A stretch of 64,000 bases of DNA from Guptibacillus algicola (GCF_020171805.1 NZ_JAIVAF010000001.1:868001-932000), one strand, 5' to 3'. Shown: positions 35,542-45,656, numbered from the stretch's first letter. The notes: generated from the sequence alone by a model not told the origin. Made by a program: numbers and translations.

Positions 35542-35663
35542 GTTTCTTCACCCTTTTATAAACAGACATATCCTTTCTATACCCTTCTAGTGGAGACCAC
35601 ACACGTGTCGTTTTTTTCCAGTGAGTTGTGGACATAATGGGTAGGAGAAAGGAGACGATTCAC

Positions 35664-36656
35664 TTGAACTTCCGAGATGTTATTTATTATATATCGCGCT
35701 ATCCACTTATATTACAGTTAGGTTTTCTTATTGTCCTCATTTTATCCATTATGGGATTTGTGATGCACCTTGTGGAACCAGAGATGTTTCCAAATGTATT
35801 TGAGGGGATTTGGTGGGCCATTGTAACGGCTTCTACAATCGGATATGGTGATGTTTCTCCTGAGACGACGTTAGGGAAAGCCTTTGCCATGGTATTCATT
35901 ATGTTTGGGGCTGGGTTTATGACGTTTTATATGGCGAAGCTTGCATCAAGCTTTGTCCTATCGCAAGGTGCGCTCAGCCGTGGAGAAAGGAGTTTCGAAC
36001 GACAGAATCATATTATCGTTGTCGGGTGGAATTCAAGAAGCAATCATACGATCAATTATTTGCTTGAGCATCGGCCTGAACGGTCGATTGTGCTGATTGA
36101 TTTTTCACTACAAGAAAATCCACTGCAAGCAGAAGGCGTTCATTTTATAAGAGGGAATCCTGGGGAAGATGCGACGTTCAAAAAAGCAAACATTAAAGAA
36201 GCAAAGACCGTTCTCATTACTGCGGATCAATATAAAAGCGAGCTTGAAGTTGATATGCAGACGATGCTAACGCTTCTTACAGTGAAAGGGATTAATCCTG
36301 ACGTGTACACAATCGTTGAGATATTATCTAGAGAGCAATTGATCAACGCACAAAGAGCGGGGGCTGATGAAATCATTGAGAGTGCGCACCTTCTCAGTAC
36401 GGTAATGATCAACAGCGTCTTTTCACATGGTATCTCCACAACGTTACTCGAAATGCTTGCTCACCTTAAACCAAACCAATTAGGATTTCTAAATGCGGAT
36501 GGTTACGTTGGTAATTCGTTTTGCGATGCTGCTCAACGGATGAATGAAGATGATATTTTATTGATTGGCATAAAAAGGGGGACTGAGCTCATGATGAACC
36601 CTTCCCCTTCAACGTCTATCGTTGCGGAAGACCGCCTGTTTGTGATTCACACATAG
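35664..36656 (+). CDS. yugO: Potassium channel with RCK/TrkA-N domain (YugO-like)
   Basis: 330 residues from a TTG start (AAAGGAG 9 bases upstream); a GTG at 35628 would add 12 residues. Two membrane helices flank the selectivity filter TIGYGD (58-63). A cytosolic RCK domain follows, beginning 'HIIVVGWNSRSNHTINYLL', with a C-terminal subdomain. In B. subtilis YugO exports K+ and carries electrical signals in biofilms. Its stop overlaps the convergent yugN stop by 10 bases. Confidence 0.9.
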   Translation: MNFRDVIYYISRYPLILQLGFLIVLILSIMGFVMHLVEPEMFPNVFEGIWWAIVTASTIGYGDVSPETTLGKAFAMVFIMFGAGFMTFYMAKLASSFVLSQGALSRGERSFERQNHIIVVGWNSRSNHTINYLLEHRPERSIVLIDFSLQENPLQAEGVHFIRGNPGEDATFKKANIKEAKTVLITADQYKSELEVDMQTMLTLLTVKGINPDVYTIVEILSREQLINAQRAGADEIIESAHLLSTVMINSVFSHGISTTLLEMLAHLKPNQLGFLNADGYVGNSFCDAAQRMNEDDILLIGIKRGTELMMNPSPSTSIVAEDRLFVIHT

Positions 36657-37057
36657 GGCATGAGCGCAGCATCGAGCTGTTTCACATAACGCTCGCCAAA
36701 TTTAAGCCACTTCTCGTCGACTTCAGCATCTTTATCAGTAGGTTCCTGAAACTGATTAAATGAAGCCGTAATGTTTCCGATATTACCACCAGGATCCACG
36801 CCAGCCTGATACATATGATGAAGCATAAATGGTTGGCCGATCTGGACAATAGCACCGTCTGCGTCGAGCTCTTTTTTCACTGCTTTGATCGGTACACGAA
36901 GATATAAGTAGCCATCTTCATCATCAATTTTATAATCGAAGTAGCCGTGATCGTATTCCCAGCCACCGCCGTAGCTGTAGCCGAGCTGGCGTAACTTGTC
37001 TTCCATAATGCTAAGTTCAATCGTTTTGCCTTCTAGTACGGAGTCCATCGGAATCAT
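36647..37057 (-). CDS. yugN: YugN-like protein
   Basis: 136 residues from the ATG at 37057 (GGGAGG 8-9 bases upstream). 'YSYGGGWEYDHGYFDYKIDDEDGYLYLRVPI' and 'QPFMLHHMYQAGVDPGG' are characteristic of the YugN-like family of Bacillus. Function unknown. Neighbour of yugO and pgi as in B. subtilis. Confidence 0.85.
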   Translation of the reverse strand: MIPMDSVLEGKTIELSIMEDKLRQLGYSYGGGWEYDHGYFDYKIDDEDGYLYLRVPIKAVKKELDADGAIVQIGQPFMLHHMYQAGVDPGGNIGNITASFNQFQEPTDKDAEVDEKWLKFGERYVKQLDAALMPYV

Positions 37058-37156
37058 GATTTCTTCCTCCCTGTATAAGTAGTCTACGTTTATCGTATCC
37101 AAACAAAGAGAAATTCATGTGATGATAAAACAAAAGAGAGTGCCGCCGGGTATCGA

Positions 37157-37200
37157 CCCCCAAAAGTTAGAGTAGAAAACTAACTTTTGGGGGTGTTTTT
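37157..37200 (+). promoter_or_regulatory. Hairpin at the left IS end sequestering the orfA ribosome site
   Basis: CCCCCAAAAGTTAG (37157-37170) pairs perfectly with CTAACTTTTGGGGG (37180-37193), followed by TGTTTTT and directly by the orfA ATG. The only ribosome site, GGGGGTG, is within the right arm. Transcripts entering from outside would fold it away or terminate; this protects the host as in several other IS. Confidence 0.7.
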
Positions 37201-37764
37201 ATGGCTAAATATAGTGAGGGATTTAAAATAAAGCTTGTCACCGAGTATTTGGGTGGCAAGCTTGGATATAAATCATTGGCGAAAAAATATAACATGCCCT
37301 CTCAAACGCCATTACAAGATTGGGTAAGAGCTTATAAAACACAAGGGATACAGGGATTGAAGCGAAGAGAAATAAAGAATGCGTACTCTGTTCAATATAA
37401 ATTAGATACGATACTATTTATGTTAGAGACAGGTGCTTCTTATCAGGAAACTGCTGAACAATTTAGACTGAACAATCCTTCATTAATTCATTACTGGACG
37501 AAAACATTTAATGAACAAGGAGTAGAAGGCCTGAAACCTAAAATAAAGGGGAGACCTTCTATGTCTAAGAAACCTAGTAAATCGGAGAAGAAAGAAGAGA
37601 AAAAGTTAACACGCGAAGAGGAATTAGAACGCGAGAATGAATTACTACGACTGGAAAATGCGTACCTAAAAAAGTTGAGAGCTTTTCGGGAGAACCAGAA
37701 TGCCTTCCACGAAAAGCACAAGCAAAACTCGCATTCGAACTTAAAGAAGAAGGATTCCGATTAA
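37201..37764 (+). CDS. IS3-family transposase OrfA
   Basis: 187 residues with two HTH units (YSEGFKIKLVTEYLGGK..., and QYKLDTILFMLETGASYQETAEQF) and a C-terminal leucine-zipper-like coiled coil (EELERENELLRLENAYLKKL). The slippery heptamer A AAA AAG at 37668-37674 lies in the right phase for -1 frameshifting into orfB. Confidence 0.9.
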   Translation: MAKYSEGFKIKLVTEYLGGKLGYKSLAKKYNMPSQTPLQDWVRAYKTQGIQGLKRREIKNAYSVQYKLDTILFMLETGASYQETAEQFRLNNPSLIHYWTKTFNEQGVEGLKPKIKGRPSMSKKPSKSEKKEEKKLTREEELERENELLRLENAYLKKLRAFRENQNAFHEKHKQNSHSNLKKKDSD

Positions 37765-37781
37765 AAGATATTTTCAAAGTA

Positions 37782-38594
37782 GTGGGGATTCCAGAAGCAA
37801 CCTATCACTATCATGTGAAGAATTATGGAAAAGAGGATCTGGATACTGAATTAAAAGAACTCATTACTTCCCTATTTAAAAATTCTCATGAACGTTATGG
37901 TTATAAACGCCTCACGAAAGAATTAAAGAAATTAGGTCAACATATCAATCATAAAAAAGTGTATCGTATTATGCGGGAACTCGGATTAAAGTGTGTAAAA
38001 TTTATGCGAAAATCCCGAAAATACAATTCGTATAAGGGGAAAGTTGGGAAGGTAGCGAAAAACCGATTATCACGCCGTTTTAATACCCCTATCCCACTTC
38101 AAAAATTAGTAACCGACATTACAGAATTTAAATGTCTAAACGAAGAGAAGTTATATTTAAATCCCATTCTTGACCTCTACAACGGAGAAATAATAGCGTA
38201 TGGAATCAGTGAACGTCCCACGTTAGGTTTAGTCACGGAACCTTTACAAGAAACGATAGAAATAATAAAAAATCACGCCATCTACCGAACCACCATCCAT
38301 TCTGATCAAGGCTGGCATTACCAGCACAATCATTGGGTGAATACATTAAAGAAAAATAATGTATTCCAAAGCATGTCACGGAAGTCTACATGCGCAGACA
38401 ACGCTTCAATGGAAAACTTCTTTGGTATTTTAAAGCAGGAAATGTATTATGGAGAAAAATTAGTAAGCTATGAGGAATTGAGAAGCCGGATTGAAGAATA
38501 TATCCACTAGTACAATCATGAACGGTCAAAACAAAAATTGGATGGACTAAGTCCAGTTGAGTACCGAACTCAGTCCATCCAATCAGCTGCATAA
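37782..38594 (+). pseudogene. IS3-family transposase OrfB (DDE) with premature stop
   Basis: HTH_21-like start (LFKNSHERYGYKRLTKELKK), then an integrase core: LVTDITEF (Asp1), TIHSDQGWHYQ (Asp2), ASMENFFGILKQEMYYGE (Glu). A TAG at 38508-38510 stops it after EEYIH; the frame goes on with YNHERSKQKLDGLSPVEYRT to TAA at 38594, exactly the usual OrfB ending. So a Tyr codon has become a stop and 27 residues are lost. Confidence 0.85.
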
Positions 38595-38627
38595 CAAAAC
38601 TTTAACTTTTGGGGTTAACCACCCCGT

Positions 38628-38640
38628 GGCACTCTCTTTT
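38628..38640 (-). terminator. First arm of the pgi terminator, split by the IS
   Basis: GGCACTCTCTTTT here is a perfect 13-base complement of AAAAGAGAGTGCC at 37132-37144 on the other side of the IS. Together they would form a classical terminator with its T-run right after pgi. Confidence 0.6.
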
Positions 38641-38646
38641 ACCTAT

Positions 38647-40014
38647 TTATTCATTTCCCATTGAGTTCAAACGATCTTCAAGCTCAGCTTTTTCTTTTTC
38701 GAAGCCTGGTTTCCCTAGAAGAGCGAACATGTTCTTTTTGTACGCTTCGACTCCTGGCTGATCGAATGGATTCACGCCTAGAAGGTAACCGGATACCGCA
38801 CATGCTTTCTCAAAGAAGAATGCAAGGTAACCGAAGTGATAAGGAGTAAGCTCTGGGATGTTGACGATCAAGTTTGGTACGTCACCATCAGTGTGTGCAA
38901 GCATCGTCCCTTCGAACGCTTTCTGGTTCACGTAATCCATCGTTTCACCAGCAAGGTAGTTCAGCTTATCAAGGTTCTTGTCGTCTTCTTCAATCGTGAT
39001 CTCATGACGCGCTTTCTCAACGTTAAGAACCGTTTCGAAGAGGCTACGACGGCCATCTTGAACGTATTGACCCATAGAATGAAGGTCAGTTGAGAAGTCA
39101 ACAGATGCAGGGAATAGTCCTTTGTTATCTTTTCCTTCACTTTCGCCGAAGAGCTGCTTCCACCATTCAGCAAAGTAATGAAGAGATGGCTCATAGTTAA
39201 CGAGAAGCTCGATGTTGATGCCTTTGTTGTAAAGAGCATTACGAACTGCCGCATACTGATAAGCTTGGTTAGACGCAAGATCAGGAGTGTTAAGATCATC
39301 TGCAGCGTCTTCGGCACCCTTCATCATGTCTTGAATGGAAATGCCACTAACTGCGATAGGAAGAAGTCCAACAGCTGTTAGGACAGAGTAACGTCCACCA
39401 ACGTCATCTGGAATGACGAAGCTTTCATAGCCTTCTTCGTCTGCAAGTGTCTTAAGAGCACCTTTCTCTTTATCCGTTGTTGCATAGATGCGTCTTCTTG
39501 CTTCTTCAACACCATACTTTTCTTCAAGAAACTTCCTGAAGATACGGAATGCGATCGCAGGCTCAGTCGTTGTACCTGATTTCGAAATAACGTTAACGGA
39601 AACGTCTTTTCCTTCAAGAAGACTGAATAGATCTTTCACGTAAGTAGAGCTAATGTTGTTTCCAACAAAGAAAACTTGAGGCGTTTTGCGCTCTTCTTTT
39701 GAAAGTGTGTTATAGAAAGAATGGTTCAACATCTCGATTGCAGCACGTGCACCAAGGTATGAGCCACCGATTCCTACAACCAGTAGTACGTCAGAATCTG
39801 ACTTGATTTTCTCAGCAGATTTTTCGATGCGAGAAAATTCCTCTTTGTCATAGTCATGAGGAAGTGTGAGCCAGCCAAGAAAGTCATTTCCAGCCCCTGT
39901 TTGGTTATGTAGTGCTTCGTGAGCAGCTTTTACTGCATCCTTCATGTATGTTACTTCATGTTCGCCGACAAACGACAATGCTTTTGAATAATCAAAACTT
40001 ACTTTTGAAGTCAT
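38647..40014 (-). CDS. pgi: Glucose-6-phosphate isomerase
   Basis: 455 residues, normal for Firmicute enzymes (~450). Converts glucose-6-phosphate and fructose-6-phosphate. Sugar-phosphate SIS motif [43 protein letters not shown] and [19 protein letters not shown] are all present. GGAGG before the ATG. Same neighbours as B. subtilis pgi. Confidence 0.97.
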   Translation of the reverse strand: MTSKVSFDYSKALSFVGEHEVTYMKDAVKAAHEALHNQTGAGNDFLGWLTLPHDYDKEEFSRIEKSAEKIKSDSDVLLVVGIGGSYLGARAAIEMLNHSFYNTLSKEERKTPQVFFVGNNISSTYVKDLFSLLEGKDVSVNVISKSGTTTEPAIAFRIFRKFLEEKYGVEEARRRIYATTDKEKGALKTLADEEGYESFVIPDDVGGRYSVLTAVGLLPIAVSGISIQDMMKGAEDAADDLNTPDLASNQAYQYAAVRNALYNKGINIELLVNYEPSLHYFAEWWKQLFGESEGKDNKGLFPASVDFSTDLHSMGQYVQDGRRSLFETVLNVEKARHEITIEEDDKNLDKLNYLAGETMDYVNQKAFEGTMLAHTDGDVPNLIVNIPELTPYHFGYLAFFFEKACAVSGYLLGVNPFDQPGVEAYKKNMFALLGKPGFEKEKAELEDRLNSMGNE

Positions 40015-40174
40015 TGTTAGCCTCCAATATCGAATTTTGTTCGCTATACGTGTTCATCTTCACTTTATCGAAAGAAGAATTTTAAATCAAGAAGACTGAT
40101 TGATGTAAGCGATTACCCATTGAAATTTTCTTTAAAATATTCGATATACTGCTAAAATTACCCATCAATACCAA

Positions 40175-40204
40175 TAAAAGACCGTTCTTACCGAACGGCC
40201 TTTA
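40175..40204 (-). terminator. Terminator of the alcohol dehydrogenase gene
   Basis: AAAGACCGTTC pairs with GAACGGCCTTT (one mismatch), with TTTTATTGG on the minus strand. Confidence 0.8.
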
Positions 40205-40213
40205 CAAACATTT

Positions 40214-41377
40214 TTATAGTGAAGCTTTAAGAATCGACATAACATCATCACGTTCAAGTGATTTAAAGTTACCGAAAGCACCATTTGCCATCGCGCGATC
40301 TGCGATTAGATCTAGCTTGCTGTCATCGATATCGTAGTCAGCCAGGCGGTTTGGTGCACCGAGGCTTGTCCAGAATTCGCTTAGCTTATCGATTCCTTCA
40401 AGAGCGATGTCGCGATCTGTTTTACCTTCTTCACTAACGTTTAGAACGTTAACTGCAAGACGCTTGAATTTATCTACGTTCACTTCAAGGTCGTGCTTCA
40501 TGAGGTTAGGGAATAGGATCGCAAGACCACCCGCATGCGGAATATCATATACAGCTGAAACAGCATGCTCAATGTTGTGAGCAGCCCAGTCACCGCGAAC
40601 GCCCATTTGTAGAGATTGGTTAAGAGCAACTGTACCACTTAGCATGATTGTTGCGCGAAGATCGTAGTTCTTTGGATCTTCAAGCAGCTTAGGTGCTGCA
40701 TCTTTAATCGTGTTGAGCACAGAGAACTGCATGTTTTCTTGAAGCTCTGTATTCGTTTCGGAGTGTAAGTACTGTTCAAGTACGTGAGACATCATATCGA
40801 CCATACCGTAAACCGTTTGGTCTGTAGGAACAGAGTACGTATGCTCTGGATCTAGAATTGAGAACTGAGGATGAACGAGCGGGTGGCCCCAGCCGTACTT
40901 CTCATTCGTTTCCCAGTTCGTGATAACAGAACCAGGGTTCATTTCTGAACCAGTAGCTGCAAGAGTTAGAACAGTTCCGAATGGAAGAGCAGCTTCAGGA
41001 GCAGCTTTCTTCGTTACGAAGTCCCACACATCTCCATCGTATTTTGCACCAGCAGCGATTGCTTTCGTGCAGTCGATCACACTTCCGCCACCTACAGCTA
41101 GAATGAAGTCGATGCCTTCGTTCTTACAGATCTCTACACCTTTGTGTACGGTTGTAAGACGTGGGTTTGGTTCTACCCCGCTTAGTTCAGAAACCTCTGC
41201 GCCAAGCTCTTTCAATGTATTCATCACGTTATCATAAATACCGTTCTTCTTAATGCTTCCTCCGCCATAAACGACCAAGACGCGCTTGCCGTATTGCGGT
41301 ATTTCAGTCTTCAGCGCTTCTAATTGACCTTTGCCGAAGATTAGTTTCGTTGGGTTTTGAAAAGTAAAGTTATTCAA
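40214..41377 (-). CDS. yugJ: Iron-type NAD(P)H-dependent alcohol (butanol) dehydrogenase
   Basis: 387 residues, the size of YugJ. TTG start at 41377 with AAAGGAG 8 bases upstream; a further TTG at 41395 lies in front of this site and is unlikely. Family III ADH motifs: [29 protein letters not shown], and the metal ligands in [15 protein letters not shown] and [20 protein letters not shown]. Acts on aldehydes/alcohols such as butyraldehyde; exact substrate unknown. Confidence 0.9.
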   Translation of the reverse strand: MNNFTFQNPTKLIFGKGQLEALKTEIPQYGKRVLVVYGGGSIKKNGIYDNVMNTLKELGAEVSELSGVEPNPRLTTVHKGVEICKNEGIDFILAVGGGSVIDCTKAIAAGAKYDGDVWDFVTKKAAPEAALPFGTVLTLAATGSEMNPGSVITNWETNEKYGWGHPLVHPQFSILDPEHTYSVPTDQTVYGMVDMMSHVLEQYLHSETNTELQENMQFSVLNTIKDAAPKLLEDPKNYDLRATIMLSGTVALNQSLQMGVRGDWAAHNIEHAVSAVYDIPHAGGLAILFPNLMKHDLEVNVDKFKRLAVNVLNVSEEGKTDRDIALEGIDKLSEFWTSLGAPNRLADYDIDDSKLDLIADRAMANGAFGNFKSLERDDVMSILKASL

Positions 41378-41540
41378 TGTGTTCTCTCCTTTCAAGCTAA
41401 ATCACGTCTTATTATGCCTTAACTCTGTACTAAAATAAAGAAATCTGTTTGGCAAAATTTATTACGAGATGTATAACATTTGGAAATGGAGTTATCTTAT
41501 GAAAGAACACCTATGTTTCCTAGATAAAGGAGGTATACTC

Positions 41541-41771
41541 ATGAGTACTCTACAACGATTTACTCTTGCACTTGTTATTATTGGAGCGATTAATTGGGGG
41601 CTGATTGGTTTCTTCCAGTTCGACCTTGTGGCAGCTATCTTCGGAGGGCAAAACGCTGCATTGGCTCGAATCGTTTATGGTCTTGTAGGACTTAGTGGTC
41701 TTTATTGCTTAACACTATTATTCAAGCCAGCTGAGGAACTAACAACAGAACCTGATCGTTCCACGACCTAA
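41541..41771 (+). CDS. yuzA: DUF378 small membrane protein
   Basis: 76 residues. AAAGGAGG lies 7 bases before the ATG at 41541; the frame is open to 41469 without a site. Two membrane helices with ALVIIGAINWGLIGFF and the ARIVYGLVGLSGLY motif, the DUF378 hallmark. Function unknown. Confidence 0.92.
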   Translation: MSTLQRFTLALVIIGAINWGLIGFFQFDLVAAIFGGQNAALARIVYGLVGLSGLYCLTLLFKPAEELTTEPDRSTT

Positions 41772-41773
41772 AA

Positions 41774-41804
41774 AAAGAAGGCAGCCATGATGGCTGCCTT
41801 CTTT
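41774..41804. terminator. Bidirectional terminator between yuzA and yugI
   Basis: AAAGAAGGCAGCCA (41774-41787) pairs perfectly with TGGCTGCCTTCTTT (41791-41804). Confidence 0.92.
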
Positions 41805-41809
41805 CATTA

Positions 41810-42223
41810 TTATTTCTTAAGACGCTTGTTCAATTGTGCTTGACGGTCGTTAGACTCTTTCAACCAATCTTTAAGCTTGTCTTCAAGTGTGTTGAAGCCT
41901 TGTGGAGAAGAAGCTTGTTGTTGAGGCTTCTTATTTCCGCCACTAGCTGGACGAGGTTTCTTTTCCTGTCTCTCAGGCTTAGGCTGAGTAGCGCGGATAG
42001 AAAGAGAGATCTTACCAGAATCTTCTTCTATGTTAAGAACTTTAACTTTTACTTCGTCTCCTACTGAAAGATGTTCTTCGATTTCTTTTACGTAGCCGTG
42101 AGAAATCTCTGAGATGTGAACAAGACCTTGCTTTTGGTTATCGATAGCAACGAATGCACCAAAAGGTTTAATACCTGTTACCTTCCCTTCTACGATATCA
42201 CCGACGTTATATTGTTCTGCCAT
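41810..42223 (-). CDS. yugI: S1-domain RNA-binding protein, general stress protein 13
   Basis: 137 residues from the ATG at 42223 (AGGAG 8 bases upstream). S1 domain at 5-75 (VGDIVEGKVTGIKPFGAFVAI, GLVHISEIS), then a lysine/proline/glutamine-rich tail. YugI associates with the ribosome in B. subtilis. Confidence 0.93.
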   Translation of the reverse strand: MAEQYNVGDIVEGKVTGIKPFGAFVAIDNQKQGLVHISEISHGYVKEIEEHLSVGDEVKVKVLNIEEDSGKISLSIRATQPKPERQEKKPRPASGGNKKPQQQASSPQGFNTLEDKLKDWLKESNDRQAQLNKRLKK

Positions 42224-42524
42224 GAAAACACTCCTAACAAATTTTTTCAACTTAACTAGTATAACACAGATTTCGTTCCAAAACAAAAGTCATGAATTCT
42301 ACTCACTAGAATCATACCGTTCATATATGGGAATATCAAGAGTGAGACATTCGAGATTCCCCAATCTTTTTTCAAATCTATTTTAACAAGGAAAACGGCT
42401 ATAAATCCAGTCATAGCTGCTTTGCTGTTATGTGGTAAATCATAACAGAATTTTTTGATATTGACGCTAGTTGCACTGTTGGCTATAGTGTGTAAATGCG
42501 ACTTATAACAATTGAGGTGACAAT

Positions 42525-43865
42525 ATGAGTACGAACGAGCAATGGTCTTCCCGTTTCGGGTTCATTCTTGCATCCGCAGGATCAGCAATTGGACTCGGCG
42601 CACTTTGGAAGTTTCCCTACATGGCAGGTACGAATGGCGGAGGAGCTTTCTTCCTCGTTTTCTTACTTTTCACTTTCTTAGTAGGAGCTCCTATGCTTCT
42701 CGCAGAATTTGTAGTAGGAAGACATTCAAAGAAAGATGCAGTAGCAGCTTATGAAGAAATATCAGGAAGCCCTAAGTGGAGATCACTTGGTTACCTTGGC
42801 GTTATTGCTTCATTTATTATTCTTTCTTTTTATAGCGTTATAGGTGGTTGGGTTCTTACTTATTTACTCAGAAGTTTCTCAGGCTCATTAACAGGTCTTG
42901 AGAGTAATGTATATGGAACGTTATTTGAATCCATCATCGGTGATCCAGCTACTGCTCTCCTTTCGCAGGCGGCGTTTCTAGCGATTACGATATCCGTTGT
43001 GCAATTCGGTATCCAAAAAGGAATCGAAGTAGCGAGTAAATATATGATGCCATCACTTTTTCTTCTCTTTATTATACTGGTAGTACGATCTCTTACGCTT
43101 GAGAACTCGTTAGAAGGTGTAGCTTTCTTCCTTCAGCCTGATTTTTCAAAACTGACTGCTGAAGGCGTGCTCGATGCGCTTGGTCAATCATTCTTTGCGC
43201 TGAGCGTGGGTATATCACTTATGGTGACGTACAGCTCATATCTTAGTAAGAACGCGAATATTACAGGATCCGTATTTTCTGTTGTAGGCTTGAACATTTT
43301 TATTTCGTTCCTTGCTGGTCTTGCGATCTTCCCTGCCGTCTTTTCATTCGGTTTCGAACCAGCGGGCGGTCCAGGACTAATCTTTACAGTACTGCCTGCT
43401 GTTTTTAACCAGATGGCATTTGGTAACCTTTTCTTAGCGACGTTTATGGCACTTCTTTTATTCGCAACTTTGACCTCTGCGTTTTCCCTGCTTGAGATTA
43501 TCGTTGCAACGGTAACGAAAGGACAAGGCAATCGGAAAAAGGCTGCATGGATCTCTGGATTCTTTATCTTCATCCTTGGAATTCCTTCAGCCCTTTCGTT
43601 CGGTGTACTTTCTGACGTTTCACTTATGGGAAGAGGAATCTTTGATGTGATGGATTTTCTTGCGAGTAATTTGTTTATGCCGATTGGCGCATTGTTGATT
43701 TCGATTTTTGTTTCGAGGAAGATGAAGAAAGATATTCTTCAAAATGAAGTGATGATGGGGTCTAAGATTGGAAAAGTCATTTTCCCTGCCTGGTTTGCGT
43801 TGATTCGCTATATCGTACCAGCAGCCATCACGATTGTTCTGATCACATCCCTTCTTTCATATTAA
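42525..43865 (+). CDS. NSS/SNF-family sodium-dependent transporter
   Basis: 446 residues, 11-12 helices. N-terminal SSRFGFILASAGSAIGLGALWKFPY and GGGAFFLVFL are the sodium/substrate site motifs of LeuT-type transporters. Substrate (amino acid or similar) unknown. GAGGTG before the ATG. Similar to B. subtilis YocR/YhdH. Confidence 0.92.
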   Translation: MSTNEQWSSRFGFILASAGSAIGLGALWKFPYMAGTNGGGAFFLVFLLFTFLVGAPMLLAEFVVGRHSKKDAVAAYEEISGSPKWRSLGYLGVIASFIILSFYSVIGGWVLTYLLRSFSGSLTGLESNVYGTLFESIIGDPATALLSQAAFLAITISVVQFGIQKGIEVASKYMMPSLFLLFIILVVRSLTLENSLEGVAFFLQPDFSKLTAEGVLDALGQSFFALSVGISLMVTYSSYLSKNANITGSVFSVVGLNIFISFLAGLAIFPAVFSFGFEPAGGPGLIFTVLPAVFNQMAFGNLFLATFMALLLFATLTSAFSLLEIIVATVTKGQGNRKKAAWISGFFIFILGIPSALSFGVLSDVSLMGRGIFDVMDFLASNLFMPIGALLISIFVSRKMKKDILQNEVMMGSKIGKVIFPAWFALIRYIVPAAITIVLITSLLSY

Positions 43866-43944
43866 TTTACAGAATCATGTATAGAAATTGGATCACATGG
43901 CAATAACAGTATTATTAAGCTATCTATATTCCCCCTTTTTGATG

Positions 43945-43972
43945 ACGGAGCGTATGCTTCGTCTTTTTTTTA
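43945..43972 (+). terminator. Terminator of the NSS transporter gene
   Basis: GACGGAGC pairs with GCTTCGTC (one G-T), followed by eight T. Confidence 0.9.
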
Positions 43973-44043
43973 TGCTCATAATCAGTCCTGTTTTAAGCCA
44001 AACTTATTATACAGAGTCTAACTAGGAGGGAGAATGAGGGAAG

Positions 44044-44871
44044 ATGTTCGTACAGTCTAAAGACAAGATCGATCTTCGTAACGTGACAATTTCTTATGAA
44101 TATTATCATGCAGCAAATCCACATGCCGATACGCTCGTTTTTATTCATGGGTTTCTTTCATGTTCGTTTAGCTTTCGAAAGCTCTTCCCTTTACTCTACA
44201 ACGATTACAACCTTCTCTGCTTTGACCTTCCTGGATTTGGTGAGAGCGAGAAGATCAGTTCAATACATTACTCGCTTCACGAATACGCAGCTCTTACAAA
44301 TGATTTGTTAGATCGACTGAGCATTCAGAAAGCAATATTAATCGGGCATTCCATGGGTGGCCAAATCGCACTTAGAACATGTATCCAACATCCTGAGCGA
44401 GTTGAGAAGCTTATCCTTCTTTGTAGCTCGAGCTACATTAAATCATCATCGTTACCACTGAGACTGTGCTCTTACCTTCCGTTCTTCCCTTATTGTTTAA
44501 GTATAGGCATGAGTTCGATCAACATTGAAAAGAACTTCCAGCATCTCGTGTACGATCACAAGCTACTCACTCAAGAGGTTATTGATGGGTATACAACGAG
44601 CTTCAACGAGAAGGGGTTTTTTACCGCTCTTGCCAAGTTGGTTCGTGAGCGAGAAGAAGATCTATCTACAAGCGCTTTGAATAAAATCAATTTTCCTGTT
44701 CTGCTTATCTGGGGAGAAGATGACCGACTTGTACCGTTACGAGTCGGCGAGCGAATGAAGAAAGATTTACCTGATGCGGAACTCCTCGTATTTCCACACA
44801 CAGGCCACTTGATTCCAGAAGAGCATCCTCTGGAAACAGCAGATGCGATTCGTTCGTTTTTAACAAAATAA
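44044..44871 (+). CDS. yugF: Alpha/beta hydrolase (YugF-like)
   Basis: 275 residues. Oxyanion HGFLSCS, nucleophile elbow GHSMGG (Ser103), acid in LLIWGEDDRLVP, His in FPHTGHLIPEEHP. Closest to MhpC/YugF-type hydrolases; substrate unknown. The strong AGGAGGG is about 12 bases from the ATG. Position agrees with the yug cluster. Confidence 0.88.
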   Translation: MFVQSKDKIDLRNVTISYEYYHAANPHADTLVFIHGFLSCSFSFRKLFPLLYNDYNLLCFDLPGFGESEKISSIHYSLHEYAALTNDLLDRLSIQKAILIGHSMGGQIALRTCIQHPERVEKLILLCSSSYIKSSSLPLRLCSYLPFFPYCLSIGMSSINIEKNFQHLVYDHKLLTQEVIDGYTTSFNEKGFFTALAKLVREREEDLSTSALNKINFPVLLIWGEDDRLVPLRVGERMKKDLPDAELLVFPHTGHLIPEEHPLETADAIRSFLTK

Positions 44872-44873
44872 AT

Positions 44874-44896
44874 ACCGCTCCATAACCTGGAGCGGT
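44874..44896. terminator. Bidirectional terminator between convergent genes
   Basis: ACCGCTCC (44874-44881) pairs with GGAGCGGT (44889-44896) around a seven-base loop. Confidence 0.75.
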
Positions 44897-45226
44897 TTAC
44901 TTGTCTGTGACCAATTGTGTTTCGTCTTTAAGAAGTATACTTAAAAAGCCTGATGTAATTAGAAATACTGCCGGTATGATATAAAAGACGGATAAAAAGA
45001 TAATGCCTCCTACTGCTGAAACCAACAAACAAAACCCTCCGACGATCGGTCGTGACTTTACTAGATAACAACCGATGATCGCCATAATAGGAAAAAGAAA
45101 CGCGATTATAGATGATAGATCTTGTAGGTGAAATAGAGGTATGATATCGAACCTGGAAAGCACCGCTGCAATGACACTTAAAATACTTCCAGCTAGCGCC
45201 AGTCTAAACATGCGTCTTTGTTTCAT
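44897..45226 (-). CDS. Small four-helix membrane protein
   Basis: 109 residues from the ATG at 45226 (GAGAGGG upstream). Four hydrophobic segments, resembling DUF4064-type proteins but not clearly assigned. Function unknown. Confidence 0.6.
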   Translation of the reverse strand: MKQRRMFRLALAGSILSVIAAVLSRFDIIPLFHLQDLSSIIAFLFPIMAIIGCYLVKSRPIVGGFCLLVSAVGGIIFLSVFYIIPAVFLITSGFLSILLKDETQLVTDK

Positions 45227-45656
45227 TCTATTCCCTCTCTCATTATGCGGAAGCTGAGTCATATAAACTAATTCGATTTAACCGTCGTTCATCCTTCCTT
45301 CTTGCTAACATTCATCTATTTTATCATGAATAATGTAGCATCTAGAGGTGGAATGAGGAACGTATGTTTGCTATAGACACTACCTCGAATTAATCTCAAT
45401 TCCATTTTAGTAGTTATCTTCCATATAAGCACTAGCTATTCGGTATTTTCTTATATAATTCGTCAATATTTCCAAGGAAATGACGTATACTCATCGCTAA
45501 ATTAACCCATTTTTCTTGTTCTGGTAGAGACATGTGAATTTACTATCCTACGAAATAAATCTACCATCTTAAGTGGAAAAATGATATAACACACGCAAAA
45601 GATTTTTTCTTCGTTATAATAAATGAAAGATACCTTCCAACGAGGAGATTTTACAT
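45227..45656. other. Intergenic region, no gene found
   Basis: AT-rich, upstream of modA. A GAGGAG-type site ends it. No coding frame, riboswitch or clear ModE-type site was seen. Confidence 0.5.

Larger units (their letters stand above)
37145..38627 (+). mobile_element. IS3-family (IS150-like) insertion sequence, damaged
   Basis: Two transposase frames in -1 relation. Ends share an imperfect inverted repeat: CCCCAAAAGTTAGAG (37158-37172) against CCCCAAAAGTTAAAG (complement of 38600-38614). Outer limits are uncertain by a few bases because the flanks themselves are complementary (a host terminator). No clear 3-bp target duplication was found. Confidence 0.88.

Noticed and set aside
43184-43573. 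129-codon minus-strand frame inside the NSS transporter gene
   Set aside because: Proline/lysine-rich antisense of membrane helices; no ribosome site.
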